Source of the DNA: Ectobacillus funiculus
Lineage (GTDB): Bacteria; Bacillota; Bacilli; Bacillales; Bacillaceae_G
DNA length: 64,000 bases
Direction: 5' to 3' (one strand)
NCBI RefSeq assembly: GCF_042429435.1
Contig: NZ_JBHMAF010000196.1
The number at the start of each line of letters is the position of its first letter. Within the stretch, counting starts at the first letter, position 1. Below the pieces are notes generated by a model. That model ran no database searches and was not told the DNA's origin. It saw only the letters and a program-made list of their open reading frames with translations. The position numbers and the translations under genes were made by a program. This document shows positions 40,616 through 48,725 of the stretch, piece by piece.

Positions 40616-42757
40616 ATGAATATGAAACAAGAGAGGCGGTTTGACATTGTTCTTGTCGAAATTGCCATACTCGCCGCTTTTTTAAATATCTTCAATATTT
40701 GGAATAGCGGCAATGCAAACGCCTATTACACAGCAGCGGTTACAAGCATGCTGCAAAGCTTTCATAATTTCTTTTACGCTTCATTTGATCCAGCTGGATT
40801 TATTACAGTAGATAAACCGCCGGTTGTGTTTTGGGTGCAAACAGCATTTGCCGCAGTATTTGGTGTACACGGCTGGAGCGTTATTTTGCCGCAGGCTTTG
40901 GCAGGCGTGGGCTCAGTACTGCTTATGTATACACTCGTGAAACCGACGTTTGGCAGGACGGCTGCACGGCTTTCGAGCTTAGTTATGGCATTTATGCCAG
41001 TTGCGGTGGCGGTGAGCCGTACAAATAATATTGACAGTTTATTAGTATTTACACTGCTTCTTGGAGCATGGATGCTGTTTCGCGGTGTTCGCAGCGGGAA
41101 GCTTGGCTGGGTGCTTGGCGCATTTGCCATGATTGGGCTTGGCTTTAATATGAAAATGATGCAGGCATATATGGTTGTACCGGCATTTTTCTTGTTATAT
41201 GTTCTTGCTTTTAAGGCACAGTGGAAAAAGAAGCTCATCGGTCTTATAGCAGCAACAGTGCTGATGCTTGGTGTATCGGTATCATGGGCTGTTGTAGTAG
41301 ATTCGATTCCTGCAGAGGATCGTCCTTATATCGGCAGCAGCTCAACGAACTCGGTTTTGGAGCTTGCTTTTGGGTATAATGGAGTTTCTCGTTTGACAGG
41401 TGATAATACTGTAGGTGGACAAAGTGGAACGCAGCAGTCAGCTGCAACAGCTGCGAGTCAGCAAAGCAATAGCAGTGCAGCAAATACAAATACACAGCAG
41501 ACGCAGAATGGCACAACAAATACACAGCAGGACGGAGGCGCTCCGCCAAGCGGAGGACCGCAAGGAGGAATGGGGCGTAACAACGGTACGAGCGGTTTAT
41601 TCGGTACAGGCCAAGCAGGTCCGCTTCGTCTTTTCCAAAAGGAGTTGTCAGGACAGGCAAGCTGGCTGCTTCCTTTCGTAGCATTTGCAAGTGTGGCATT
41701 GCTTGCGGGGATCCGCCTTCGTCAGAAATTTACTGATAAACAAATTGAAACATTGTTTTGGCTAGCATGGCTATTGCCAATTGCAGCATTCTTTAGTATA
41801 GCGGGTTTCTTCCATCACTATTACCTAATTATGTTAGCACCAGCGATTGCGGGACTTTCTGGGGCAGGTTGGGTAGAGCTTTGGAGCAAGTATCGTGATA
41901 AAGAGGGATGGAAAGCATGGTTGTTACCTTCTTCAATTGCTGTAACAACAGCATTCCAATTATACATTTTACAGGCATATAGCAGTACGATTGGCATCGG
42001 TTGGTTAATTGCCGTCGGTATAGCGGGAATTGGGACAGCGCTCGCTTTATTCTTTGCCCGTTCCAACAAAACATTATCTTCACGGGTGGCTTTAGCCGGA
42101 ATGCTTGCTTTATTGATTGGACCGTTATATTGGTCAGCAACACCGCTTATTTATGGCGATAACACAATGATACCGCAAGCAGGACCAAGCGGAGGCACTA
42201 TGATGGGCGGCAATAGACCGATGGATGGCAATATGCCGCAGGGTGGACAGCCATCATTTGGAGCAGCACCTGGCGCAATGCCGCAAAATGGAGAGCAACA
42301 ATCAAGCGGCACAGCTGCTGAAACAAGAATGACGCAGGATGGCCGAGCAGCTGGAATGGGCGGCGGGCCAGGCAGCGGAGTGAATGAAGCATTGCTTAAC
42401 TACGTGACGAAGAACAATACAGGTGAAACATTCTTATTTGGCACGACAAATGCTAACTCTGCTTCCTCGTATATTATTGAAACAGGAAAAGCAGTTATGG
42501 CAATGGGCGGATTTTCAGGAGAAGATCCTGCACTTACGGTCGAAAAGCTTCAAAAAATGGTAGAAAATAATGAAATTAAATTCTTCTATATTTCCGATAA
42601 TGGTTTAGGCAGAGGAAGTTCGGATGTGCTGACTTGGATTAAGGAACATAGTACGGAAATACCGGCAACAGAGTGGCAAGGAGGTTCGTCCGGCTCGTCT
42701 CAGACAAGCGGAATGGGTATGGGCGGATCAGGCACATTGTATCAAATTAATAAATAA
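40616..42757 (+). CDS. ykcB: PMT/GT39-type membrane glycosyltransferase (YkcB-like)
   Basis: A 713-residue polytopic protein of the dolichyl-phosphate-mannose mannosyltransferase clan. The first loop has the acidic pair expected for a GT-C active site and the conserved DKPPVVFWVQ; about 11 helices follow. Two long low-complexity segments rich in Gln, Asn, Thr, Gly and Pro (about 262-335 and 520-595) interrupt the fold and are probably outside the cell. YkcB-type enzymes transfer a sugar from a polyprenyl-phosphate donor to an envelope acceptor. The neighbours ykcC and gtrA supply and flip such a donor. Tandem response-regulator boxes lie upstream. Confidence 0.85.
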   Translation: MNMKQERRFDIVLVEIAILAAFLNIFNIWNSGNANAYYTAAVTSMLQSFHNFFYASFDPAGFITVDKPPVVFWVQTAFAAVFGVHGWSVILPQALAGVGSVLLMYTLVKPTFGRTAARLSSLVMAFMPVAVAVSRTNNIDSLLVFTLLLGAWMLFRGVRSGKLGWVLGAFAMIGLGFNMKMMQAYMVVPAFFLLYVLAFKAQWKKKLIGLIAATVLMLGVSVSWAVVVDSIPAEDRPYIGSSSTNSVLELAFGYNGVSRLTGDNTVGGQSGTQQSAATAASQQSNSSAANTNTQQTQNGTTNTQQDGGAPPSGGPQGGMGRNNGTSGLFGTGQAGPLRLFQKELSGQASWLLPFVAFASVALLAGIRLRQKFTDKQIETLFWLAWLLPIAAFFSIAGFFHHYYLIMLAPAIAGLSGAGWVELWSKYRDKEGWKAWLLPSSIAVTTAFQLYILQAYSSTIGIGWLIAVGIAGIGTALALFFARSNKTLSSRVALAGMLALLIGPLYWSATPLIYGDNTMIPQAGPSGGTMMGGNRPMDGNMPQGGQPSFGAAPGAMPQNGEQQSSGTAAETRMTQDGRAAGMGGGPGSGVNEALLNYVTKNNTGETFLFGTTNANSASSYIIETGKAVMAMGGFSGEDPALTVEKLQKMVENNEIKFFYISDNGLGRGSSDVLTWIKEHSTEIPATEWQGGSSGSSQTSGMGMGGSGTLYQINK

Positions 42758-42820
42758 AGCATGGCGCGGCTCGTACCGACGAGCCGCCTGCTGACTATAA
42801 AAGATGAGGAGTGGTATGAG

Positions 42821-43798
42821 ATGGATCAAAATGTTCGGTATTCCATTATTATTCCTGTCTATAATGAGGAAGCTGTTGTGGAGGAAACATATCGTCGTTT
42901 AACAGGTGTAATGAAGTCATTGCAGGAGCCATATGAGCTGTTGTTCATCAACGATGGGAGCAAGGATCACACAGCGGAAATTGTAGAAGGGGTTGCGAAG
43001 CGGGACCATAGCGTAAAGCTGCTGGATTTCTCTCGTAATTTTGGGCATCAAATCGCAATTACAGCTGGTATGGACTATGCGCGAGGCGAGGCCATTATTA
43101 TTATTGACGCTGATTTACAGGACCCGCCTGAATTAATTCCTGACATGATTGAAAAGTGGAAGGATGGCTATGAGGTTGTGTACGCGAAGCGTGCGAAGCG
43201 AAAGGGAGAGACCTTATTTAAGAAATGGACCGCTGCTATCTTTTATCGTACGCTCCGTTCATTAACGGAGGTTGACATTCCAATTGATACAGGGGACTTT
43301 CGGCTAATGGACCGCCGCGTCTGCGAAGCGATGCGCAGCGTCCGAGAAAAAAATCGTTTTGTTCGCGGGCTTGTGAGCTGGGTAGGCTTTCGCCAAACAG
43401 CAATCGAATACGAACGAGATGAGCGCTTTGCGGGGGAAACGAAATACCCGCTTAAGAAAATGCTGCGCTTCTCGATGGATGGAATTACATCATTTTCTCA
43501 TAAGCCATTGAAGCTGGCGACGTATCTCGGCTTTTTGATCTCCTTTTCAAGCTTTATTTATTTGTTGGTATCAGTATGTCAACGACTATTTACAACGAAC
43601 ACGGTCTCTGGATGGACATCACTCATTGCCTGTGTACTGCTGTTAAATGGAGTGATTCTCATTCTGCTCGGGATTCTTGGGGAGTATGTTGGCAGAATTT
43701 ACGATGAAACGAAGGGACGTCCGCTTTACTTGCTGCGGAACAATCCCTATGCTGAAGTCTCTGCGCGCAAAGAGGTGAGCGCAAATGCTAGACAATAA
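42821..43798 (+). CDS. ykcC: Polyprenyl-phosphate glycosyltransferase, GT2 (YkcC-like)
   Basis: A 325-residue enzyme that makes a polyprenyl-phosphate sugar. The GT2 core shows SIIIPVYNEEAVVEE, FINDGSKDHT, the metal site IIDADLQDPPE, and GDFRLMDRR; two C-terminal helices (about 235-300) anchor it. It matches DPM1/GtrB-type and YkcC proteins in length. I start at ATG 42821 after GAGGAGTGGTATGAG; the frame is open upstream. It overlaps gtrA by 14 bp. Confidence 0.9.
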   Translation: MDQNVRYSIIIPVYNEEAVVEETYRRLTGVMKSLQEPYELLFINDGSKDHTAEIVEGVAKRDHSVKLLDFSRNFGHQIAITAGMDYARGEAIIIIDADLQDPPELIPDMIEKWKDGYEVVYAKRAKRKGETLFKKWTAAIFYRTLRSLTEVDIPIDTGDFRLMDRRVCEAMRSVREKNRFVRGLVSWVGFRQTAIEYERDERFAGETKYPLKKMLRFSMDGITSFSHKPLKLATYLGFLISFSSFIYLLVSVCQRLFTTNTVSGWTSLIACVLLLNGVILILLGILGEYVGRIYDETKGRPLYLLRNNPYAEVSARKEVSANARQ

Positions 43799-44201
43799 GC
43801 AAGGCGCTGCGCAATTTTTACGCTTTTGCATAGTGGGAGGAATGAATACAGCTGTTGATTTTGCTGCCTTTTTTCTGCTTCATTTTCTAGGAGTGCCATA
43901 TACAGCAGCCCAAGTGCTATCGTATTCATGCGGAACGGCAAATAGCTTTTTTTTCAATAGAAAATGGACATTTGGCCTGACGCACGGTGTCAATATGCCT
44001 GAGGTTGTCAAGTTTCTCGCTGTAAACGGAGCTTCTCTGCTTTGTTCATTTGGTCTGCTGTTTTTTCTGTATGACATGTATCAATATAATCTTTGGATAA
44101 GCAAGCTAGCCGCAACCGGGTTTGGTGTAGTTGTGAATTATATCGGCAGCCGGCTTTGGGTATTTACACAAAAAGAACAAATAAGGAGTGAGCTGGAATG
44201 A
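43785..44201 (+). CDS. GtrA-family membrane protein
   Basis: A 138-residue protein with four helices and the GtrA signature LRFCIVGGMNTAVDFAAFF and NSFFFNRKWTF. GtrA proteins are proposed flippases for polyprenyl-phosphate sugars made by the GT2 enzyme; this agrees with the order ykcB-ykcC-gtrA. AGAGGTGAGCGCAA precedes the ATG. It overlaps the truncated galU by 4 bp (ATGA). Confidence 0.9.
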   Translation: MLDNKQGAAQFLRFCIVGGMNTAVDFAAFFLLHFLGVPYTAAQVLSYSCGTANSFFFNRKWTFGLTHGVNMPEVVKFLAVNGASLLCSFGLLFFLYDMYQYNLWISKLAATGFGVVVNYIGSRLWVFTQKEQIRSELE

Positions 44202-44431
44202 AAGTGAAAAAGGCCATTATCCCTGCGGCAGGACTAGGAACAAGATTTTTGCCTGCTACAAAGGCGCAGCCGAAGGAAATGCTGCCGCTTGAGGGCCGGA
44301 GATTTGATGTCGGCGATAAGCTTGGGTTTATACAGGCTACTATCGATTTAGCGTTAGGTCGGCCAGAGCTTCGCTTAGAATTGCTTGCCTTTATGGAGGA
44401 ATTGCTCGCAAAGGAACAAAAGAAAGCATAA
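44198..44431 (+). pseudogene. galU: galU with large in-frame internal deletion
   Basis: The first 31 residues are a perfect UTP-glucose-1-phosphate uridylyltransferase start (IIPAAGLGTRFLPATKA, KEMLP) and the last 46 are its C-terminus (EGRRFDVGDKLGFIQATI...). The roughly 215 residues between, with the sugar- and uridine-binding residues, are absent. The junction lies after MLPL. The frame is uninterrupted and translation is coupled to gtrA, so a 77-residue protein should still be made, but it cannot be an active GalU. It would have fed UDP-glucose to the ykcB-ykcC system. Confidence 0.85.
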
Positions 44432-44489
44432 AGCACCCTGAGTAAGAAGGAGAGATGCGCACTGGAGCTTGTAAAATACAAGGATGCCC

Positions 44490-44520
44490 AGGACCATCAG
44501 GCTATTAACTTGATGGTCCT
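44490..44520. terminator. Hairpin between galU remnant and antiporter gene
   Basis: AGGACCATCA / TGATGGTCCT stem without a clear T-run on either side, in the gap between the convergent genes. Confidence 0.5.
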
Positions 44521-44584
44521 GCAGCTATATGATGATATAAATTGTGAACAGAAGAATCTAAGTGAATTTCATATTTTTATTTAG

Positions 44585-45733
44585 CTATGCGTTACTCTTT
44601 ACCTGTCCCTGCTTAGTAAACAACCACTTCATCATTGGCGGTGTTACAATTGTTGTAATAAGAACAACCACAACAATCACGGCAAACAAATCCTGGCTAA
44701 GCAAATTGCTTTCGAGCCCGATAGCTGAGATAATTAATGCTACTTCACCGCGCGACACCATAGCCGCTCCGATGCCGAGCGAGCTTCTCCAACCGAACCC
44801 GGAGACTTTGGCACCTAATGACGCACCCACTAACTTTGTAAGAATAGCCACTATACTTAATGAAACAATTAAGCCGATATTTTCTGCGATTCCAGAAAAT
44901 TGTGCACTTACACCAATGGATGTGAAAAATACTGGAACAAAAATAGAGTAGCTAATCGTTTCTACCTTTTCAAACACTTCATGCTTATAACTTGTTACGC
45001 TAATAGCCACCCCGGCGATATATGCTCCAATAATGGCCGCCACCCCTGCATACTCTGCTAGGTAGGCATACATAAAGCAAATAATTAAAGCGGCAGAAAT
45101 AACAGCTTCTGTGACACGCAGCGGTGCGAAGCGTTTGAGGATAAAAGGAACAATTTTCCACCCTATGAGAATCGCTCCTGCAAAGAAGATAACCTTCTTT
45201 AAGATCATAGCTCCTAGATGAACATCTCCTCCAGCCATGCTCATCAAAAAGGCTAACGCAATAATAACAACAACATCATCAATCACGGCAGCCCCTAAAA
45301 TCGTTGCCCCTTCACGGGATTTTAATCGGTTCATCTCCTTCAGAGCCTGCACAGAAATGCTGACGCTTGTTGCTGACAGCAGTAAACCTAAAAACCAGGA
45401 TTCAATGGAAGACAGATTTAAAAGGATTCCTGATCCATATCCTACAAGAAGAGGAAGGATAATCCCGCCAATTCCTACAAAAGAAGATGCTTTTCCTGTA
45501 CGTTTGAATTCATCTATATCTGTTTCCAATCCGGCAATAAACATCAATAGAATCACACCAATTTGGCTAAGTTCTTCCAGTATCTCTGTATCATGAACAA
45601 GACCTAATACAGATGGACCAAGGACAATACCGATGAGAAGCTTTCCGAGAACGGAAGGCTGACCCAATCTTACGCTTACGTCTCCAGCGATTTTTGATGC
45701 TAACAAAATAATCGCGAGCTGAAATACTAACAT
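44585..45733 (-). CDS. CPA2-family cation:proton antiporter (GerN/NapA type)
   Basis: A 382-residue membrane protein with 12-13 helices and the CPA2 core LGAAVIDDVVVIIAL, containing the two Asp residues that carry ions, and SATSVSISVQALKEM. There is no C-terminal TrkA-N domain. GerN and NapA relatives exchange Na+ or K+ for protons; in Bacillus some act in spore germination. AAAGGCGGGAACACAT precedes the ATG. The leader contains a promoter, a tiny ORF and an intrinsic terminator, indicating control by attenuation. Confidence 0.87.
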   Translation of the reverse strand: MLVFQLAIILLASKIAGDVSVRLGQPSVLGKLLIGIVLGPSVLGLVHDTEILEELSQIGVILLMFIAGLETDIDEFKRTGKASSFVGIGGIILPLLVGYGSGILLNLSSIESWFLGLLLSATSVSISVQALKEMNRLKSREGATILGAAVIDDVVVIIALAFLMSMAGGDVHLGAMILKKVIFFAGAILIGWKIVPFILKRFAPLRVTEAVISAALIICFMYAYLAEYAGVAAIIGAYIAGVAISVTSYKHEVFEKVETISYSIFVPVFFTSIGVSAQFSGIAENIGLIVSLSIVAILTKLVGASLGAKVSGFGWRSSLGIGAAMVSRGEVALIISAIGLESNLLSQDLFAVIVVVVLITTIVTPPMMKWLFTKQGQVKSNA

Positions 45734-45780
45734 ATGTGTTCCCGCCTTTCCCTATAATTACATTGTGCGCAAGCAGCTTA

Positions 45781-45842
45781 AAAAAACACAAAAAGAGCCC
45801 ATCACTATAGGACACAGTTATCCCATAGTGACAGGCTCCTCC
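45781..45842 (-). promoter_or_regulatory. Attenuator with two-codon leader ORF
   Basis: On the minus strand a 14-bp stem (GAGCC-TG-TCACTAT with ATAGTGA-TG-GGCTC, wobble pairs in the middle) is followed by TTTTTGTGTTTTTT, a terminator inside the antiporter leader. A ribosome site GGAGGAG (45842-45836) is placed 9 nt before ATG GGA TAA (45826-45818), whose ATG lies at the top of the stem. Ribosome binding there would disturb the terminator. Confidence 0.6.
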
Positions 45843-45866
45843 AAAATACGCACTTTATTTTTTTTC

Positions 45867-45895
45867 ATTATAACACAGATTTTTCATTTTGTTTA
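45867..45895 (-). promoter_or_regulatory. Promoter of the antiporter gene
   Basis: On the minus strand TAAACA, 17 bp, then TGT-TATAAT (extended -10). Transcription would start near 45860, giving a 125-nt leader that contains the attenuator. Confidence 0.65.
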
Positions 45896-46060
45896 CTGTA
45901 GTTTTCGGAAAGGGTTTATCAAAAATTGTTTCTTGAATTGGAAATTAGGCTATCTTTGTCCTCACAGAATGCGTGGTAAAATCAAGAAAAGGGAAGCCGG
46001 ATGTCTCTGCTGTTGTGTATTCTGTTTTTTTAGCTTTCGGGCAGATAGGGGGAGAGGGGA

Positions 46061-46546
46061 ATGAAACAAACGTATCAAGAGGTTCAATATATGCCGTGGT
46101 ATACGTATATCCCTATTTTTTTAATAAGCGGGTTTATATGGTATGGATGGATTCAACAGACATTCTTTAACATTTCATTTGGGGATAAACCTATGAGCAA
46201 TGCGGAGCTTTTGCTGGGCAGCATGATAGGTTTAGCGTTATCGATCTTTTTCGTAATGCTAAGGCTTGTTACAGAGGTGAAGGAGGAAGGGATTATAGTT
46301 CGGTTCACGCCCCTTCGGTCACGATATATTCCGTATACAGGGATCGCAGGAATGGAAGTGGTCAGTTATCATCTGCTGTCGTATGGCGGGCTGGGATTAA
46401 GATGGACGCCATATAAGGGCTGGGCTTATATTATGGGCAGCATGCGCGGTGTAAAGCTGCAGTTTGCGGATGGAGAAGAGCTGTTAATTGGAAGTAAGGA
46501 CCCAGAGAGATTGCTTCAATTGATAGAAAGCCAAAAATGGAAGTGA
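46061..46546 (+). CDS. Hypothetical membrane protein with PH-like domain (DUF6141-like)
   Basis: A 161-residue protein: two helices (about 12-34 and 48-68), then a cytoplasmic domain of about 90 residues with short strands ending LQFADGEELLIGSKDPERLLQLIE, which resembles bacterial PH-like domains. This helix-pair plus PH-like layout is common in small Bacillus membrane proteins of unknown role. GGGGGAGAGGGGA lies right before the ATG. It is divergent from the antiporter gene. Confidence 0.7.
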   Translation: MKQTYQEVQYMPWYTYIPIFLISGFIWYGWIQQTFFNISFGDKPMSNAELLLGSMIGLALSIFFVMLRLVTEVKEEGIIVRFTPLRSRYIPYTGIAGMEVVSYHLLSYGGLGLRWTPYKGWAYIMGSMRGVKLQFADGEELLIGSKDPERLLQLIESQKWK

Positions 46547-46561
46547 AGGCTGGAAAGGGTG

Positions 46562-46625
46562 CAGGCACTCACATGCATAGGTCAGGGTAGGATGAGAACC
46601 TACCCGAATGTGGTGCCGTTGCCTG
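46562..46625 (+). other. Strong nested hairpin downstream of the 46061 gene
   Basis: GGCACTCACAT / ATGTGGTGCC encloses GGGTAGG / CCTACCC, and CAGGCA / TGCCTG closes the outside. No T-run follows. It may be a structured RNA or a stabilising 3' hairpin; I cannot match it to a known RNA. Confidence 0.5.
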
Positions 46626-46801
46626 TTTGGAAAGAATGCATCGTGCTTTTAGGGCTTTCTAGCCTCGCGCAGTAAGGAGGTTTTCCGATCACTGAGAATA
46701 CAGTGACTCATTGTTTTAGAGGTTTCTTTGGTCACGAGCAAAGAGAACAAATGCCTTTTTCGCGTCTTCCAAAATCTTATACACCAAATTATGAGAAGAT
46801 A

Positions 46802-46913
46802 TGCTATAATAAACAAGGTCAAAAGAACTTATTTTAGATTTGTCCTTATACCGGACAAGCTCTCTGGTAGAAGGCTGTTAATCTAGCGGGAATGGGTAAT
46901 ATGGGAACCAGAG
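46802..46913 (+). promoter_or_regulatory. Promoter and structured leader of the TerC-family gene
   Basis: An extended -10, TG-C-TATAAT (46802-46810), starts a leader of about 300 nt. It holds TTGTCC / GGACAA (46840-46858) and CTCTGGT (46862-46868) / ACCAGAG (46907-46913), the latter followed by TTTTTG as in a terminator; then TAGGAG / CTCCTA near 46925-46942. TerC relatives are often under manganese (yybP-ykoY) riboswitches, but I could not find that motif's GGGGAGUA core. The rest of 46626-47119 holds no gene. Confidence 0.5.
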
Positions 46914-47119
46914 TTTTTGATTATAGGAGGTGTGGCTCCTAGTGATAAAATCTTGGCGGTAAACGGAGTTGTTCCAAACATCGTTTGCTGCTCATGACAT
47001 CTCTCATGGAGTAAAATGATATGAGAGCCACTGCAGTATGTCTCCCTTCCTGGTTCGGGGAATATCTTGCAATCTATTATGTTAGCTGTCATGTGATTTT
47101 AGTAGCTGGGTCGTATTGT

Positions 47120-47839
47120 ATGGAGTATGTATTTCCTATTTTAGGAGCGATTGTGTCTGCAGGTGCGTTAATTGCTTTACTCAAAATTATTGCTATTGAT
47201 ATTATTTTATCTGGGGACAATGCGGTCGTGATTGCAATGGCAACGAGAAATCTGCCGAAGGAGCAGCAAGGCAAAGCTATTTTTTGGGGAACTGCGGGAG
47301 CAGTTTTGTTACGAATTGGTTTTGCAGCAATCATTGTATACTTGCTCAAAGTCCCTTATGTAAATCTTGTAGGAGGGTTATTGCTTCTTTGGATTGCTTA
47401 CAAAGTATTGGTTGAAGGGGAAGAAGAAGCAAATATTAAGTCTCATAATGGACTGATGAAGTCGATCCAAACGATTATTGTTGCCGATGCGGTCATGAGC
47501 TTAGATAATGTCGTTGCTGTTGCCGGTGCCGCTCACGGTCATCTTGGTATGATTGCCCTTGGCGTTATTATTAGTATCCCAATCATGATTTTTGGTTCGA
47601 AAGCAATTGTCAAAGCAATGGAACGCTACTCGTGGATTGCTTATGCCGGCGCAGGGATTTTAACATGGACAGCTGGCGAGATGATTCTAAAAGACAAAAG
47701 CTTAAACGAGTTAGTAGAAATCCCGCATGGGGTGGTTTCATACTTGATTCTAGCTGTAATAACAGCTCTTATATTAGGAATTGGTTATCTTAAGAATCAA
47801 AAGAGCCGTAAAAAAGAAAAGCTGCAGCAGCCAGCTTAA
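47120..47839 (+). CDS. TerC/YjbE-family integral membrane protein
   Basis: A 239-residue membrane protein with about seven helices and the TerC signatures IDIILSGDNAVVIAMATRNLP and VADAVMSLDNVVAVAGAAHG, which hold acidic residues for metal handling. YjbE, YkoY and TerC proteins export manganese or protect against metal stress; in Bacillus they help load metals onto exported enzymes. I start at ATG 47120; the ribosome site is weak (GCTGGG). A strong terminator follows. Confidence 0.85.
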   Translation: MEYVFPILGAIVSAGALIALLKIIAIDIILSGDNAVVIAMATRNLPKEQQGKAIFWGTAGAVLLRIGFAAIIVYLLKVPYVNLVGGLLLLWIAYKVLVEGEEEANIKSHNGLMKSIQTIIVADAVMSLDNVVAVAGAAHGHLGMIALGVIISIPIMIFGSKAIVKAMERYSWIAYAGAGILTWTAGEMILKDKSLNELVEIPHGVVSYLILAVITALILGIGYLKNQKSRKKEKLQQPA

Positions 47840-47846
47840 TGGTCAA

Positions 47847-47883
47847 GGAGAAAAAGCGAGTGTTTGCTTTTTCTCCTTTTTTT
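47847..47883 (+). terminator. Terminator of the TerC-family gene
   Basis: GGAGAAAAAGC / GCTTTTTCTCC and a seven-base T-run. Confidence 0.9.
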
Positions 47884-47943
47884 ATAATATTGGGCTGTTT
47901 GCATAAAAAATATGTATAGATTTTGGCTGATGACTACGCCTTC

Positions 47944-48501
47944 TTATAGCTCAATTGCCTTTAGAATTTTAGCGGGATTCCCCCCGACTACAACATTATC
48001 AGGTATGTTCTTTGTCACAACAGATCCGGAAGCGATTACAACGTTATTGCCGATCGTGACTCCTGGATTAATGACAGCTCTGCCGCCAATCCACACATTA
48101 TCTCCAATTGTAACTGCTTTGCCAAACTCGGCGCCGGAAATGCGCTCATATGGGTTAAGCGGATGTGTAGCTGTATAAATATGTACGCCCGGAGCGAGAA
48201 GGCAGTTCTCGCCAATGCGAATTTCACAAACATCCAGCATGACGCAATCAAAGTTCGCGTAGAAATTCTCCCCCACATGGATGTTGTACCCATAATCACA
48301 ACGGAAGGTCGGTTCGATATAGATGTTATTTCCAGCGGAACCAAACAGCTCCCGAAGGATTTCTGTACGTTGTTCTTGTTCAGTTTCGATTGTTTCATTA
48401 TATAATCGCGTCAACCGCCTTGCATTAATACGTTCTTGGACAAGTACTGGATCATTTGCCAAGTAGAGTTCTCCACGTATCATTTTTTCTTTTTCGGTCA
48501 T
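47944..48501 (-). CDS. maa: Maltose O-acetyltransferase
   Basis: A 185-residue left-handed beta-helix acetyltransferase of the LacA/Maa group, acetylating maltose, glucose or similar sugars with acetyl-CoA. It begins EKMIRGELYLANDPVLVQER (the Maa N-terminal domain), then the hexapeptide repeats, the active-site His in TATHPLNPYERISG, and the C-terminal GGNPAKILK. I start at ATG 48501, which has GAGAGGATGG upstream; a longer open frame is not conserved. Confidence 0.92.
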   Translation of the reverse strand: MTEKEKMIRGELYLANDPVLVQERINARRLTRLYNETIETEQEQRTEILRELFGSAGNNIYIEPTFRCDYGYNIHVGENFYANFDCVMLDVCEIRIGENCLLAPGVHIYTATHPLNPYERISGAEFGKAVTIGDNVWIGGRAVINPGVTIGNNVVIASGSVVTKNIPDNVVVGGNPAKILKAIEL

Positions 48502-48576
48502 AATTACCCATCCTCTCAAAAAGGCCTCTTTGTATTGATTACTATTTCTAAGCAGATTATTTATTGAACTACCCCC

Positions 48577-48619
48577 ACCTACCACTGGGATACGCCCATC
48601 ACGTGCTTGAAGTGGAGGT
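48577..48619. other. Possible relic of an IS200/IS605-type end
   Basis: ACCTACCACT and AGTGGAGGT form a subterminal hairpin around GGGATACGCCCATCACGTGC, followed by CTTCTG. CACGTGCTTGAAGTGG(A/G)GG is reminiscent of the right end of IS605/IS1341-group elements. No transposase or TnpB gene is present. This is pattern memory, not a confirmed match. Confidence 0.35.
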
Positions 48620-48671
48620 CTTCTGTTGGAAAATGATAAATTATAAAACAATTTGGAACGAAATACAGGTG

Positions 48672-48697
48672 TGAAACGTCTAATGAAGGAATGTCTA
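48672..48697 (+). promoter_or_regulatory. ECF-type promoter of the sigma operon
   Basis: TGAAAC (48672-48677) followed after 15-16 bp by TGTCTA resembles the TGAAAC-N16-CGTC promoters of extracytoplasmic-function sigma factors, so the operon is probably autoregulated. Confidence 0.65.
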
Positions 48698-48725
48698 CAT
48701 AGCCCGCACATAGGAGGGGTAAGGA

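Noticed and set aside
46626..47119. Manganese (yybP-ykoY) riboswitch before the TerC gene
   Set aside because: The conserved GGGGAGUA loop and its partner could not be found, so I kept only a general leader entry.
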